In this document: piece after piece, positions 48,961-61,640 of the stretch | How the letters are laid out: the number at the start of each line of letters is the position of its first letter | How positions within the stretch are numbered: the first letter of the stretch is position 1 | NCBI RefSeq assembly: GCF_954871325.1 | Contig: NC_088776.1 | Coordinates: 36,504,508 to 36,568,507 of the forward strand | DNA from: Gordionus sp. m RMFG-2023 | Lineage: Eukaryota > Nematomorpha > Gordioida > Chordodea > Parachordodidae | Direction: 5' to 3' | Length of the DNA: 64,000 bases | The notes under the pieces: generated by a model | Database searches by the model: none | Told to the model about the DNA's origin: nothing | What the model saw: the letters and a program-made list of their open reading frames with translations, nothing else | Made by a program: the position numbers and the translations under genes

Positions 48961-51532
48961 GGATAATGTTATGTTTCTTTTAAATAATCCTTGATTGTAC
49001 TTTCAAGAGAGAATAGTTAATCTAGGATTATAGTCATTTTTAAAGAATTTTTAACTTTTATTTACCTATTTCTCTTTAAAATTATTGTTTAAATGATATA
49101 TTGATTACATTTTTTTTGAATGAAGTGGTCAGACAAAAATTTTTTTTTTAGAATTCTTGAAGGGTTGTATCGTGTTGATTTATAATTTCCATTTTGATAG
49201 TCGTTGAGGTACAATTTTTAATCAACACCCGGCTCGCATTTTTTTTTCTTGACATTTTTACAATTTATATATGATTTAACAAGTGAAAAATAAATAAAAA
49301 ATGAGAAGAGAATGAATGAAATGATTTTTGTATTTTTTTAATCTGATATTGATTTGATTTAAATTTATTTCAAAAAATTCGTCCATCTCTGTGGTTTGAT
49401 ATTTTCTTTTAGGCTTTGCCCTAATAAAGCCTAGACAGTAATAATAATATATTATACAATTTAATATATAGTTATATTGCTGTTAGTTAGTAATATATAA
49501 TAATTTCAATTTTTTCTAAACACCAAAATACTTCTTTTGGAATGATTTTTTTAGTAATTTCTAAATGAAAACGTGTGTTTTTAACTAAAATTCTTTTAAA
49601 ACATTTAATAAATAAGCATGTTAGAAATGTCCTATTTAAAAAACAGAATAAAAATCTACGAATAAACAATATCATATGCACATTTAATTTTTTAATCAAT
49701 AATTTAAAAAAATACGATCGGTTTGTCCTTTTTTATTTTCAATTTAAAAGCGCACTATTTAATTTTTTAATTATTAGTGCTTATACATTTTTCGTTTTTT
49801 CCAATTTTAGAAATTTTCTTATTTAGCTATAATAACTCATTTATTTATTTTGTTTACCATGGATAGAAGCTTTAAACTAGAATAAAAACAGGTAGTGTTG
49901 CATAATTGGCTAATTTTAGCCGACTGCCAAACGGCTGAGCCGAGATTTAAGGTGAAAAATCTAAAAATCGGCTAAAATTAAAATAGTCGAAAATTCTGCA
50001 TCGCCTAATCGTCCGTCAGTGTGCCGTAAGATATGCCTAGCATTAATTATTATTTATTTATTTTAGGTAAATAATTTATATTTTATTTATATTTTATTTA
50101 TATTTAATGTTAAATTTTATTATTATCAACAAATAAACATATTTATATGATTTAATATTAAATTATTATATATTTTTTTTATATTTATTTATTTGATGCT
50201 TTTTTAATAAAAAAATGATATGCTGCTAATTGTAATATTATTTTTGTTATATTTATAATGAAAATCACTAATATAAATTAAATTGTAACAAAAATTATAT
50301 TACAATTTAGCAGCATATCATTTTTTTTTATTAAAAAATATTAAAAATAATTCATATTATTTTCATATTATTTTCATATCATAATATAATAATTTAAATA
50401 AAAAATATTAAATGAATATTTTTATCAAAACAAAATATCGATATGGGTATCAAATAATAGCTAATTTTAACATCTTTTGACTAAAAGTCTTTATTATTGG
50501 TCTGGGTAGAACTTAGTCGGGTAAGGGGGGGGGGTAAAATATTGATATGGGTATCAAATAAAAGATAATTAAAATATCTTTTGATTGTAATAATAGGCAC
50601 TTGATACATGGATACATTTCCGGCCAAATTAGATTTTTCAAAATTTGAAATTTTTGTTATTGTTTAACATTGATTCCAAATACCAATGAATGAAACTTTA
50701 AAAAAAACTTTAGAAAGTTTAAATAGACAAAATATACATAACTTCATTATTTTTATAAATAGTGCGATTTAAATATTCGTGGAAATTATATAAATATTAA
50801 GATAAAAAATGGACAATATATTTTTATAATGTCTTAGATATTGATTATAACATCTTGGAAGCCTACCTATCACCCTAAATAAAATATGTCGACAATAGAA
50901 GAATTAATCAGTTGGCACATTAGTCTCCATATATTAGTTCTCGCAATAATTAATGTTTCTTTATTATTTCTCTTCATCATCAATCCAGCCATGTTCAAAA
51001 TAAGAATTAGAAATAGTGGCCAATATTATCGACTTCCTAATCTTTTCTAGAATCTATTTAAGTTACTTTTCTTTTACAATACACAAGTTTAACAAAAAAA
51101 TTTAATTAAACTTATTTTTTATAATAGGAGAAAATTTCACATAGTAGCAATAGCCTTGTCACTCGCTCTAGCCAAAGGAGACATTATCTTACAATATCTT
51201 CAAAGTATTTTATTTCATTTTAATTTCGTGAAGTATAATTTTTCACGATATAGTTTTAGTTTGTTCATTCCTACAATTTTGTTAAGCTAATCTACTAACA
51301 ATTCGCTATGATTTTTGGCACAACGAATTTTTTCCTGAGACCCCTTTGATAATCTTTGCCATTTTCAATCTATATTTTTTGTTAGTGATAGCATGATGAT
51401 TAATTCTAGAAATAAGATGTATTCTTTATTTATGCTGTATATATATATCCGCAATAATTGCAAAATTCATATGACACAACCATTAGGTAATGAGGCAATA
51501 TGATAAGCTATAAATTTATTCATTGTTCGAAG
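48961..51532. other. AT-rich stretch with a foldback and a short duplication
   Basis: 50201-50336 is a foldback. 50430-50580 has ATATCGATATGGGTATCAAAT repeated about 100 bp later as ATATTGATATGGGTATCAAA, with G10 at 50525-50534 between. A palindrome-rich patch at 49893-50037 (GGCTAATTTTAGCC) may be another MITE, but its ends do not pair. No gene is supported. Confidence 0.5.
50201..50336. repeat. inverted repeat, arms about 52 bp
   Basis: AATGATATGCTGCTAATTGT and the following AT-rich bases on the left are mirrored by TACAATTTAGCAGCATATCA on the right, with a loop of about 30 bp. Transcribed, it would form a long hairpin. Confidence 0.8.
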
Positions 51533-51942
51533 GATTAAAGCAGGGATGCGAACCCGACAAAATTTTAGACCGGGTTCGGTTCGGGTTCGGTTCGGGGTAT
51601 AAAAAAAAAGTTGGGTTCGGTTCGGGTTCGGTTCAGGGAAATATTTTTGAACCCGGGTTTGGTTCGGGTTCGGTTCGGGTTCAAGAATTTTTGAGTTGAT
51701 AAAAAAAATTCTATATTTAAATCATAATAAAAAACTAGACATAAATTTGATATAAAAAATAAATTTTTTATTTTATTTATAGGCAAATATAGTTAAAAAT
51801 ACAAAGCATATAGTCATGTATCAATTTTAAAAATTTTATTTAGACGTATTAGCATAATATCTTCCAAGAGTTGTTCACTCATCCTCGATCTATGTGGTGA
51901 AAGAATGAATTTCAAATGTGAAAAAGATCTTTCAACGCTAAC

Positions 51943-51984
51943 CTATGTTAAATGTATTTATATGTGAAAATATGAAAAATTAAC
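51943..51984 (-). other. predicted intron 2 of the hAT transposase, 42 bp
   Basis: Donor CAA|GTTAAT (identical to intron 1) and acceptor ACATAG|GTT. Removal joins PATQ to VSVERSFS, the invariant hAT dimerisation motif. The unspliced frame stops at once. Confidence 0.8.
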
Positions 51985-52338
51985 TTGGGTTGCAGGAACA
52001 GCAAATAAGATTTTAGATAAAATATATAATTCAGGGTGTTCCAGCTTAGCAGACTCCCAAAAATGCAAAATATTTTCCTTCTTATCTAATCTTATATAAT
52101 CGCTAAATCCAGTAATTATTGTTCCAATACTTTTCTCAGCAATCGTTGGCCCTCTTTTAAGTATTTTCTCCTGCCTTTCTTTAAGTTGTATCAATTTCTC
52201 TAAATCATCTTCTTGTTCAATAACTTCATCGGAACTAATATCATCAGATAAAATTGGCGTTGTTAAGCTTTTAATTCGTCTCCATAAATTGACAAGATGT
52301 TTTTTCGCACAAATCTTATCATCATCACTAAGTAATAC

Positions 52339-52440
52339 CTGTAATATTTAAGGATTTATATTGTTTATATTTAAATATTTCATAAAATAACAATTTTAAT
52401 ATAAATCTAAAATAATTAATTTACTAAGCTTTTAATTAAC
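52339..52440 (-). other. predicted intron 1 of the hAT transposase, 102 bp
   Basis: Donor AAG|GTTAAT and acceptor TATTACAG|GT. Removal joins GPRYK to VLLSDDDK in phase, which restores the block order known from hAT proteins. Confidence 0.75.
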
Positions 52441-54754
52441 CTTGTATCTTGGGCCCAGGTATATGGCAGCTAAGAGAATTTCGTTCTTTATAAACCTTTC
52501 TTCTCTGTTCTTAAGACAAGAATATAGTAAATGAGCAAAATGGTTTGGATTTTTTTCCAGTTCGATGCAGCATCTTAACCATGCTGCATAAAAATTTGTC
52601 AGTGTTAACTGTTCAGATTGGAATTGTTTGGTTGCGATTTTTAGCGGTTTTAAAATTTCAACAATCGTTATTATCTCTTTCCAATCTTCAGTCAATAAAT
52701 AATCAGATTGCTCTGTAAAAAAATCTTCGATATTGGGTTTTAGTAAAATCAGCCTTTCTAACATATCATGGGTTGAATGCCATCTGTGGCAATCTAACAC
52801 AGGCTTAGGGAGTTTCATATTTTTTAATAACTTTTGGTAAGTGGGATGTCTTAATTTTAAATTTAGGCTCCTAGCTTTTGCAATGGTTTCCACAATAGGT
52901 GATAATTTTATAGCATCTTGAAGTGCCAGCTGAAGTGTGTGCACACCGTACACTATAAATCGGATAGGATATAATAGTTGATAAAAAAGTATTTTGTATA
53001 TCATCAATATCATATTTATATACATTTACATCCATATTTTCCTCATCTGCTGATTCACTCCTTATATCATAATCAGTTTCAGGTTGCAGGAGCTTTATAG
53101 CTCTTAAAAAATTACAACCATTATCAGAAGTAATTGTGTATATTTGTTGAATATTAATTTTATATTTTAGTAAAGTTTTTAATATATTCTCTTTTATATA
53201 TTCTCCTGTACATCTCTCTTTCAGCTCTACAATTCCAAGAGTCCACTTTGATATAAATTAAATATTTACACCAACAATTGACCTATCTAGTCGTTGAACT
53301 GCATCAACTTTTAAACTTATTAATTTTCCTTCTACCTCTCTCGATATTTTGTCTCTAATTGATTGGGCTGTTTTATTAATAGTTCTGGATAAATTTTCTT
53401 TGTTTATAACTAAATTGAACCCAGATAGGAGTGGATTTATAATTCTTTGAAATCCCGAATCTTCAATAATTGATAAAGGCCGGCCATTTACAGTAACAAG
53501 TTCTAGTATAGAACTCATCAAATCATTAGATGATATATTTATACTTATATGCTTTTTTGGAAAAAAGGTTTCTATATTAATTTTAGGTTTTTTTGCCAAT
53601 AACAATTCCTGATATTTGGTTTTTTCATTTAAATAATTTAAATATTCATTGTTGTGATTTCTTTCCAGGTGTCTTTCTAAATTTGACAAGTGATTACCAG
53701 ACATTTTTACTTTGCAATATGAACATATTGATTTTTTTTTCTATTTTATTAAGGGTAAAATGCTTTATGACTTTATCTTTAATCTTAAATCTATAAAAAG
53801 AGAACAATTTTTTTAAATAGCAATGATTTCAGAATTAAAAAAGAGATATTTATAAATTTAATTTCATTTATAATATGCACTTCATTAATATCTTGTAAAA
53901 ATTAAACTGAACCAAAAATAAATGATTAGCATATATAAATTTTAAAATCATTTTAATAAGTTCACAAAAACTACCCTACATTTAACAATTTTTAAGTTAG
54001 ATGTTTAGAATTTTTTAAATTAACAATATAATAATTTTTACTTTGATTTGTTAACCATTTTCTTCTAATTAATAATCTTTAAGAATAATAAGATAAAAAT
54101 TTAAAAATAAATGGCGTAAATGAATTCAATTGTTTAAAATTTTTTAACACTCCAATAGGAATCGAGAATAAATTTAAAAATGGCATAAATGAATTAAATT
54201 GTTTAAAATTTATTAAGACTTCATTTAATTGGAAATTTGAAAATATAATATTTGTATTTACATATATTAATATATGATTTTAAATAATACACTGAACCCG
54301 ATTGAACCCGGGTTCAAATAAAATTCTTGGGTTCGGTTCGGGGTTTTGGAAATTTTATAAATGGGGTTCAGGTTCGGTTCGGGTTCAGAGTTTTTTTCTA
54401 AAAACCCGGGTTCACTTCTCCGGGTTCGGGTTTGGTTCGAATCCCTGGATTAAAGTATAACAATCCTTGGAATTTAAAGAATACATTAATAGTAATTATA
54501 TAAATAAAGACTTGGATTAATAACAAGATGTTTTCGAAAATGTTAAAAAGGATAGAAATACTTTTTTTTAAATAAATCATCAAAGAATATGTTCCATTTT
54601 AAGGGGTAATATTCAAAAATAAATTTGTAAGCTTGGTTGATTATAATGATAGATTTTTTAAATTGACATTATTTCTTAGGTATCCTGAACACTCTCCGCG
54701 GCGGCATTTACGAGCCCTGTGCGCCATTAATTTTTTTGTTTAATGCATCGTAAC

Positions 54755-54940
54755 TAATGTTGTTAAACGGCTCGATTTAAAACGGTTAACCGAATATTTT
54801 ACCAAAAAATATTAGTCAAGCCTGGAAACTTTTCTCATAGATACCAGAAAGGTTTGGACATCTATGAATGAAATCTCTAGGCTTGCGTAATATTATTAGC
54901 TAAAATATTAATTTTAAATCGGTTACGTTTAACAACATTA
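54755..54940. mobile_element. GTTGTTAAACGG MITE, copy 3
   Basis: 186 bp between TAATGTTGTTAAACG and the inverted CGTTTAACAACATTA. The flanks ATCGTAAC (54747-54754) and GTCGTAAC (54941-54948) match at 7 of 8 positions. It has only AT-rich noncoding content. Confidence 0.88.
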
Positions 54941-54948
54941 GTCGTAAC

Positions 54949-56289
54949 TATTAATTTATATAACTAATAAACCCTTCTCAATTTAACATTCCAAAATAAA
55001 TCACTAAATTTTAAATGCGGTTAAGTAACATTAATATTTTTTATCTAATGCTATTTCTAATCAATTAAATTTTGCTACTTGTGCTGTCATAATAAGATGA
55101 CATTAAATTTGAATTAAGTATCAGAGACAAATTATACTAATTTATTTAAAAAAATTGCAACAAAGTGATAATTTTATTATGTAGTATTACCACTGTCAGC
55201 TACGTAGATTTATCGTTATTTTATATAGGATTGGAATAAATTAATTTGTAATTAAATATTAATTATATTATATTTATAAATGTGACTTTTTTACTTTTTT
55301 AACATAATTTTTTTTTGTTAAAAACAATATTATCTAAAAAAAATGAAAATGATTATAGAATTGACAAGAAATTGTAACAATAAATGGCGTCATAGAAGGC
55401 ATGTGAGCTCAAGACCCCCAAAAATTTTGAAGGGCCCTCGAATTTTCATAATGGTGGAATCCTTCTTATTGCAATAAGTTTATTTTAATATAACAAATCC
55501 TCGCCCATTATCCTCAAGTTGAAAAATCTAACGACTGTTGCAATCTATTCCAAATGAATATGGAAGAGACAAGGTTATCAAGGATATGGGACCATATTAT
55601 AGCCATATACAAGATAGAAAATATTTATTTTAAATATAAAGAAGAGGTCTGCAAAAATTCGAATTGATGGATTTAAATATTTTTTAAAATGATAAATAAA
55701 AAAGGTTTTTTAAAAATGATAAATAAAAGAAGTTTTTTTAAAATTTAACATTAATTAGTAAAGTTGACAATTTTTTAAATTCATCAAAACAAAAATACAT
55801 CATATCCTAATTAATTTAAAATTAAAGAAGTGAAATTAAAGAAGTGAAATTTAAACCAAGAATTAAATAAAATTATTTCAAATTTTTAGCAAGCTAGCAC
55901 GGCCCAGGCTTCAATTATACCATTGGATCCTGGGAATCAAGAAAGGGGGGTAGGGTTACTTTTTTAAAATCTTAGGGGAATATTTTTAGATTTTATGAGA
56001 ATAAAAAATTAAGATGAAATTTTTTGAATATATAAATATAATATATTCATTTATATTACCGTAACATCGACATTTAGCTAGTTTACAAAATCCATTAATT
56101 TTATATAGGTTCCTACAATAAATTTATACTTTGGCCTGCTATTTCCGTAAACTCCAGTCGTTTACTTTCTTAGATATCATATCCCCTAATTATGTTATTA
56201 TTACTTAGATGCAGTAGGTTAAATTTCGTATTAAACCCAAAAATTACACCCGACTCCTTTTGTTTAAAATATAATAATTAGAAAGACAA
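54949..56289. other. AT-rich, nothing supported
   Basis: Small local duplications occur (GATAAATAAAA... at 55690-55735; GAAGTGAAATTAAA at 55825-55850). No gene or bounded element. Confidence 0.45.
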
Positions 56290-58229
56290 AGATTATAGGC
56301 AAAGTTGATTCATTCAAACAAAAAGCGGGAGAATTTAACCGTAATTCAAAAAAAAAATTTGAAATAATTTCTCTAATTAGATATCTTTTATATTAAAATT
56401 GATTATTATTAATCCAACTTCCTCGAATTTGAATTTATTATCGAGATTCATAATACTTAGGTTTTCCCATTTCCAAATTCGAAATGATTGTTTTAATGTA
56501 TTTGTTAGCTTTATTTTGAAATAATGTAATTTTATCATGATCATCACATTTTATAAGATTTTGTATTATAACTGGCTATACAAACTATTGATAACTTGGG
56601 CTTTGAAAGTTGTAATTAATTTATAAAACATCTCCACTGAAAGTGAAATTTCGGATTGAAATTTTTTAACCACGTTGTTTAAAGTCACCCTATATTAATA
56701 ACTAGACCTAAATAAGCTCGGCCAACACATTTTCAAGAAACAATTTTCATGAATTGGGATTTTTTGTAGATAAAATACCAGATTTAACAGCTAAATAATT
56801 TTTGTTATTTCGAGAGCAGATATTAATGATAGCCATCTTGTTGGAATAATTCGTAGAAGTTCGGACTATTCAATATTTTGAGAATCCATAATATTTTTTT
56901 AAAATACCCTGTTTATGGATCTTCTGAATTCGGCAACTTTTCATTTGATGATGAAGTATGCCCATTTCTACCTTCATTGTGAATTGTATGACACAGGAAA
57001 CCAAGGGTGATAATATTTTTATTCAAAACTAATAATTCCGTCATTACACTTTGCCTATTCCAGAAATTCACACTTGAGTTATTGGCACAAAAAGCTGTTA
57101 CATTTAATAGTAAAAGGTTACAATTTTCAAGGTTTTGCACGATGTAATAATTTTTGGAGGTACTTGAAAAACTTTTTTCTTTATTAAAATAGAGCAGCAT
57201 TATTGAGAATATTTTAGTATTTCTATTATATGATGCATCAGTTAATATAGAAAATGGATTATTTTCCTTCAAATACTCTGGGATGCATTTCTTAGTTTCA
57301 GGACCTAGAATATTTAACACTTTTGAGGCTGTTCATCCATATTTTATGTTTTTGGCTATTTTTCTGTCAAAAAGAAAAATATAGACAATAAGTTTGTAAT
57401 GCAATCTGTAGATAAATAATTAAGCGAATGTTTTATCGTGTGATAGATGAATGTCATTTCGATTATTTCAGTATTATCATCACATAAATGAGTTTTTTAA
57501 GTATGGTTGGATGTTATTTGTTGATTTATTATTTTTTAATTTTTTTGCCTTGTTGAATGTTTTTTTTACCTCATGAACACTTCCATGGCTGATATTAAAT
57601 TTTGTATTGCATATTATACAAATTGCATTTAAGCCAATTCTCTCTAACCCATGAATAATAATTCCAGTTATTTTGATATTGCGATTTATACATTTTTTTT
57701 AATGTTAAACTTCTCTTTAAATTGTAATTTATAATATAAATTAATGTAATAAAATTGGAAAAGTGGAAAAGTGGAATATCATGAGAGAACTTTATTTAAT
57801 TAATCAAAAATTATTATTTATAAAACTGTTAAATAATAAATTTCTTATTCTGAAATATAATATTATATAGATTGATTTCTAAAGATTATATATACTTACT
57901 TCACATTTACATAAGAATCATTTTCATCATCAAATTAGAGAAGGTAATTAAATAATTTTATTTTTTTAGAATTCTTTGTCTTTTTTCTTTTTCTTTCTCA
58001 AATTGATAAAGAAATAAACAAAAACAAGTTGCCTTTTTAAATGTATAATTGAATTAAAATAAAAAATAGGCTATCTTTGATTATTTTATATTTTAAAAAA
58101 TTTATAAAATAAATTGTGAGAAATAGTAAAAAATCGGGAGAAAGGTATATCAATAGACGGTGTGTTTTCGCATAAACTAAAGTAAAAAATCGAGAAATTA
58201 CTCCAAAAGCGGGAGATCTAGCAACCCTG
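56290..58229 (-). mobile_element. decayed hAT element, copy 2 (inverted sister of 33676-36086)
   Basis: The right end, read inverted, is CAGGGTTGCTAGATCTCCCGC, matching the left end of copy 1. The body matches copy 1 over most of its length, with the shared stretch TTGGTCCTGAAACTAAG-like near 57300. The longest open piece (57320-56913) reads LNILGPETKKC, FSILTDASYNRNTKIFSIML, VTAFCANNSSVNFWNRQSV and LGFLCHTIHNEG, hAT core blocks; TRWLSLISALE follows near 56840. The C-terminal dimerisation block seen in copy 1 is missing, and the left terminus is not clear. Inactive. Confidence 0.75.
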
Positions 58230-59699
58230 GTTATATGGCAGGGTGTCTTTTTATCATGCGATAAAATTTTATTTTATAAAATTAAACTAATTATATCACA
58301 TCATTAGAATACAAAATAAAAAAATCGGGGCGTTCTACCTTGTTTTTTAGGCCCTATTTAGGATTTCACTATTTAACAACGACCTTATGCAAGATGGCAA
58401 GTCCTTAGGGATAAGAGGGGGGCAACTATTAAATTTAACCCATACTAAAAATTTTCATTTCAATTGTTTTAATTAATACATGATCAAAACAAATTATGAA
58501 TATAAAAAAAAAATTAATCTTAACAATAAAGATACACATACAGATGATTCCTGGCACAAATAGAATATGCTCATTCTTATAATTAGTGTATTATATCAAA
58601 TTTGACTTTTTTAAAAATCTTTCTTACCTACCTCCTAAATACTTTTAGCAAAAATAGGAAATCTAAACTATCAAAATTAGCTTAGGAAACCCATTCTTTT
58701 CTTCCTTTCTTCTTTATTTCCTCCTCTCTCTGCTCTTATTGTATTTCAAAGAAGATATTGCATAATGATCCTCCCTCTTGTTAAGCGTTTTGATTATCAC
58801 TAGTATGTTATCCAAAATGATTTTATCTTATAATCGGTAAAAATACTGCTATTTTTATTTTACCTCTTGTCGTATGGCGCCAGAGGTAGTGAGTTAACTT
58901 AAATTTAGAAATAATTCTAGATAGGCTAGAAACCTCGGAGCAAGTTTATTCGGTAGCTTAGACATTGAGAAATATATCCAATAAATTTTGGAAAATTTAA
59001 AAGATTTATATGGCCCTAAAAGATAGAAAAACTTATAGATATTTGTTTTTTACCATCTGCCTAGCAGTCTCCCCTACTAAAATAAAATTTATGTAACTAG
59101 TAAAACCTTTTTATTTTTCAAATATAAAAAAATTGTTATAAAGAATAAAATATTAACATAATTATATTATATAAATAAAGTTTCACGTTATTTTTTATGA
59201 TTTACAATCAAATCTCAATTTTTAATTTTACTATAAAAAAAATTGTAATTATAAAAATTACTCAAGAAAATTCAGGCGCGTACGCAGGAATTTGGTCTTG
59301 GGGGAGGGGGGATAATAAAATTCTTTAAGAAATATTATTGTTATTTAAAAATATCAAGCATAAATTCATTATCTAATACACAATTTTAATTTCATGTGAA
59401 TTATAAAAAAATTATGTATATAAACCGGCACATAAAAACTTATAAAATAAATGTGAATTAAAAATATAACTGGCGGCATATGAAAAACTATAAAATAATT
59501 GTGAATTATAAAATATAAAGAATATAACAACCTTATGAATCAAAATGACCCAAAATAGAAATTTGAATTTTTTGGCCTTTAAAATTTATATAAAAAATAT
59601 ATAAAATTTAAATATTGGAAATATAAATTAATACACAAAATGTTTATTAGGAATAATTGTATTTTGTATGTTATATATTTACAATGCAAAATTCAATCT
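58230..59699. other. AT-rich, nothing recognised apart from a repeat end
   Basis: 59275-59310 (GCGCGTACGCAGGAATTTGG and a G-rich run) resembles the CCAGGATT repeat ends elsewhere. No gene is supported. Confidence 0.45.
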
Positions 59700-61010
59700 T
59701 CGTTGGGATTGAGCTAATTTATCTCATCCTTGCTTGGCGTCTAATGCCTATGAATATTCAAAAGATCCAAACCATTCAATCTAATTTCAGAAATTGTACT
59801 TCTTAGGTATGTTTTTCAGAGACCTTGCAGGCCCGGTCCCCAGGTGGGACTGTATTTTAATTTTTTCAAATATACCCGGGAGGGGCTGAATTTTAAAAAA
59901 AACACTCAGGCCGGGCCTGAAAACTTTTTAAAAAAACACTCGGGCCAGCACTAAAAATTTTTTTAAAAAAATATCCGGGCTGTATATTTTAAAACCAAAT
60001 ATTTGAAATCGCCATTATTAGCTATAAATCAGAATAAATAAAATTTATTAAATCCTGCCCAACCTGAAAATTTTATTTTAAAAAAAGCCGGGCCGAAATT
60101 TTTTTAAAAGAAAACCGGGCCAGGCCGAAAAAAATTTTGAGAAAAAAATCCGGGGCATGCCCTGTAAATGGTACCTCTGCAGGGCTCTGTTATTCTTCTT
60201 GAAAAGAGAATGTTCTCTCATTAGTTTACTAATGGGAAGAGTTGCTAATATATATAACCATTTTAATACATTGGGAATGTAATCTAAAATGTGTTTGAAA
60301 TAATGCAAAGCATCCATAGCATTTTGAGATTATATCATTTTAATCATATTTATTCAGCTAATAAGGCATCATAAGATATTTTAACATCTTCATGATAAAA
60401 ATTTAACAAATATTTCTTTTTCTAACACCATCTGAAAATGGTTGGGGAGGCTTTTGTGGAAGTAATATCTGCAGATTGGTAAGTGCTGCATGAGGAATTA
60501 AAAACCATTCATTTATTTGGGTTATAAATGTCGAGAGGAGACATTTGTTTTATAATACTCTTCTACAGATCTAATATTAATGTTTTGACGATGAGCTTGC
60601 CTTGCAGCAAGTCGAGGGAGACAAATATTAAACACTTATAGCTCTGCTTTTGAATCAATAATAACATATAAAATATGAAATTCTTCATCAACATTAGCCC
60701 TAATTTCCTTGAGTTCTACTAAAATCCTCTCCGCTATTTTCATCTTCTTAATCAAGTCAATGTCATGTTTTTGAAAAATATTACATAAAATAGTTGTATA
60801 ATTAAATAATACATTTTAATGAGAAAAAAAATTTGGAATAAGTATTGAATCCAATAATTTTCTTGCTTCTGAGGAAATATTTCTTTCAAGCCATTGTGAT
60901 ATTTCAGTAATAGCATTAATAATCAGCTCTTCTAACTCCAAAATAGCTGTTACTGTGGCGGAGACTCGATCTCGTTGGACAAGCTTGCAATTTTTTTCTT
61001 CCTGTTGAAC
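59700..61010 (-). pseudogene. hAT transposase fragment (ZMYM1-like group) split by an insertion
   Basis: Minus-strand blocks in order: RDRVSATVTAILELEELIIN (about 60980-60920), ITEISQWLERNISSEARKLL, LPRLAARQAHRQN with SVEEYYK (about 60610-60540), IPNVLKWLYILATLPIS (about 60280-60230), then a break at 60189, resuming at 59815 with KTYLRSTISEIRLNGLDLLN. It is the same group as 45048-46075. Many stops and shifts are present. The inserted element (59816-60189) lies inside the dimerisation domain. Confidence 0.82.
59816..60189. mobile_element. GC-palindromic insertion within the hAT pseudogene
   Basis: It begins CAGAGACCTTGCAGGCCCGG and ends with the inverted CAGAGCCCTGCAGAGG. Inside are CGGGCC/GGCCCG-type blocks like those of the GGCCCG MITEs but with different termini. 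The hAT reading frame is recognisable directly on both sides, which fixes the boundaries to within a few bases. Flanks show no clean target duplication. Confidence 0.75.
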
Positions 61011-61640
61011 AAGGAGTTTCAGAAATAATTATTATTTAACTAGAAATTTGGAAATGGTAGATAAATATTACGCCACTAGAAATTTGAAAATAATAGGTAA
61101 ATATTACGCTAAGGAAAACTTGAAATCGAAATAATTGTTAAAATAACTTAGTAGATGAATGTAATAAATAAATGTAATTAAATTTAATATGAGATAGGAA
61201 TAAATATTAACAAATATAAATTAAAATATACCATAATATTGAAAAATATATCCAGCATCTGCATTTTTTGGCTTTAGGGGTGGGGCAAACCTCCCCCCTT
61301 GCTATGTACGCCCCTGAGAGCTTACTATTACTTATGATTAGTAATTAATTACCATTTTTATAAAAGGAATTATAATTAATTACAAAAATTTCTAAGCAAT
61401 TGTAATTAGCGATTAATTACAATTTTTTAATAACTATGTCCATTCTTAAGGCATGTTAATTTTTTAGAAAGCGCGATAATGTAACTCCTATATAATGATA
61501 ATATCCATAAATCCATTTATTTTATTTTAACATAAAAATAAAAAGCATAAAAGTAAAATAGGTAAAAATAAAACTTTTGATATTATAAATAATGAGTAAA
61601 AATATCATATTTAATCAATAGATATTTTAAATGGGCATAA
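61011..61640. other. AT-rich, nothing supported
   Basis: 61275-61315 has an inverted G-rich repeat end (CCTCCCCCCTTGCTATGTAC and following bases). The rest is noncoding. Confidence 0.4.

Larger units (their letters stand above)
51814..53795 (-). pseudogene. hAT transposase, BED finger to dimerisation domain, few lesions
   Basis: In order on the minus strand: RFKIKDKVIKHFTLNKIEKK and CSYCKVKM with two histidines (a BED zinc finger for DNA binding, 53795-53650), the TITSDNGCNFLRAI block with a catalytic-type Asp (about 53130), the HTLQLALQDAI block (52940), DCHRWHSTHDMLERL (about 52790), ILLAAIYLGPRYK (about 52480), and a C-terminal AVPATQ plus SVERSFSHLKF dimerisation block ending at TGA 51816-51814. 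Reading is continuous if two short introns (52339-52440, 51943-51984) are removed. Lesions seen: an A9 run at 53732-53740 with a frame change, a TAA (where CAA is expected) at 53260-53258, and a frameshift in GTGCACACAC near 52940. The present copy is therefore inactive, but recently so. Confidence 0.9.
51541..54447 (-). mobile_element. near-complete hAT DNA transposon with perfect 8-bp target duplication
   Basis: The 2907-bp element begins CAGGGATGCGAACC and ends with the inverted CAGGGATTCGAACC. GATTAAAG flanks it exactly (51533-51540 and 54448-54455). Subterminal blocks of GGGTTCGGTTCGG lie inside both ends (51570-51690 and 54295-54440), probably transposase-binding sites (inference). It carries one transposase gene on the minus strand. 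The intact flanks and few lesions make it one of the youngest insertions in the window. Confidence 0.95.

Noticed and set aside
49487-49826. Overlapping open frames on both strands
   Set aside because: Low-complexity Phe/Ile/Lys/Asn composition expected by chance in very AT-rich DNA.
49893-50037. Possible MITE with GGCTAATTTTAGCC palindromes
   Set aside because: The two ends do not pair and no target duplication is visible; left as part of the spacer description.
54431-54455. GGTTCGAATCC as a tRNA T-arm
   Set aside because: It is the inverted terminus of the hAT at 51541-54447, confirmed by the paired end and the target duplication.
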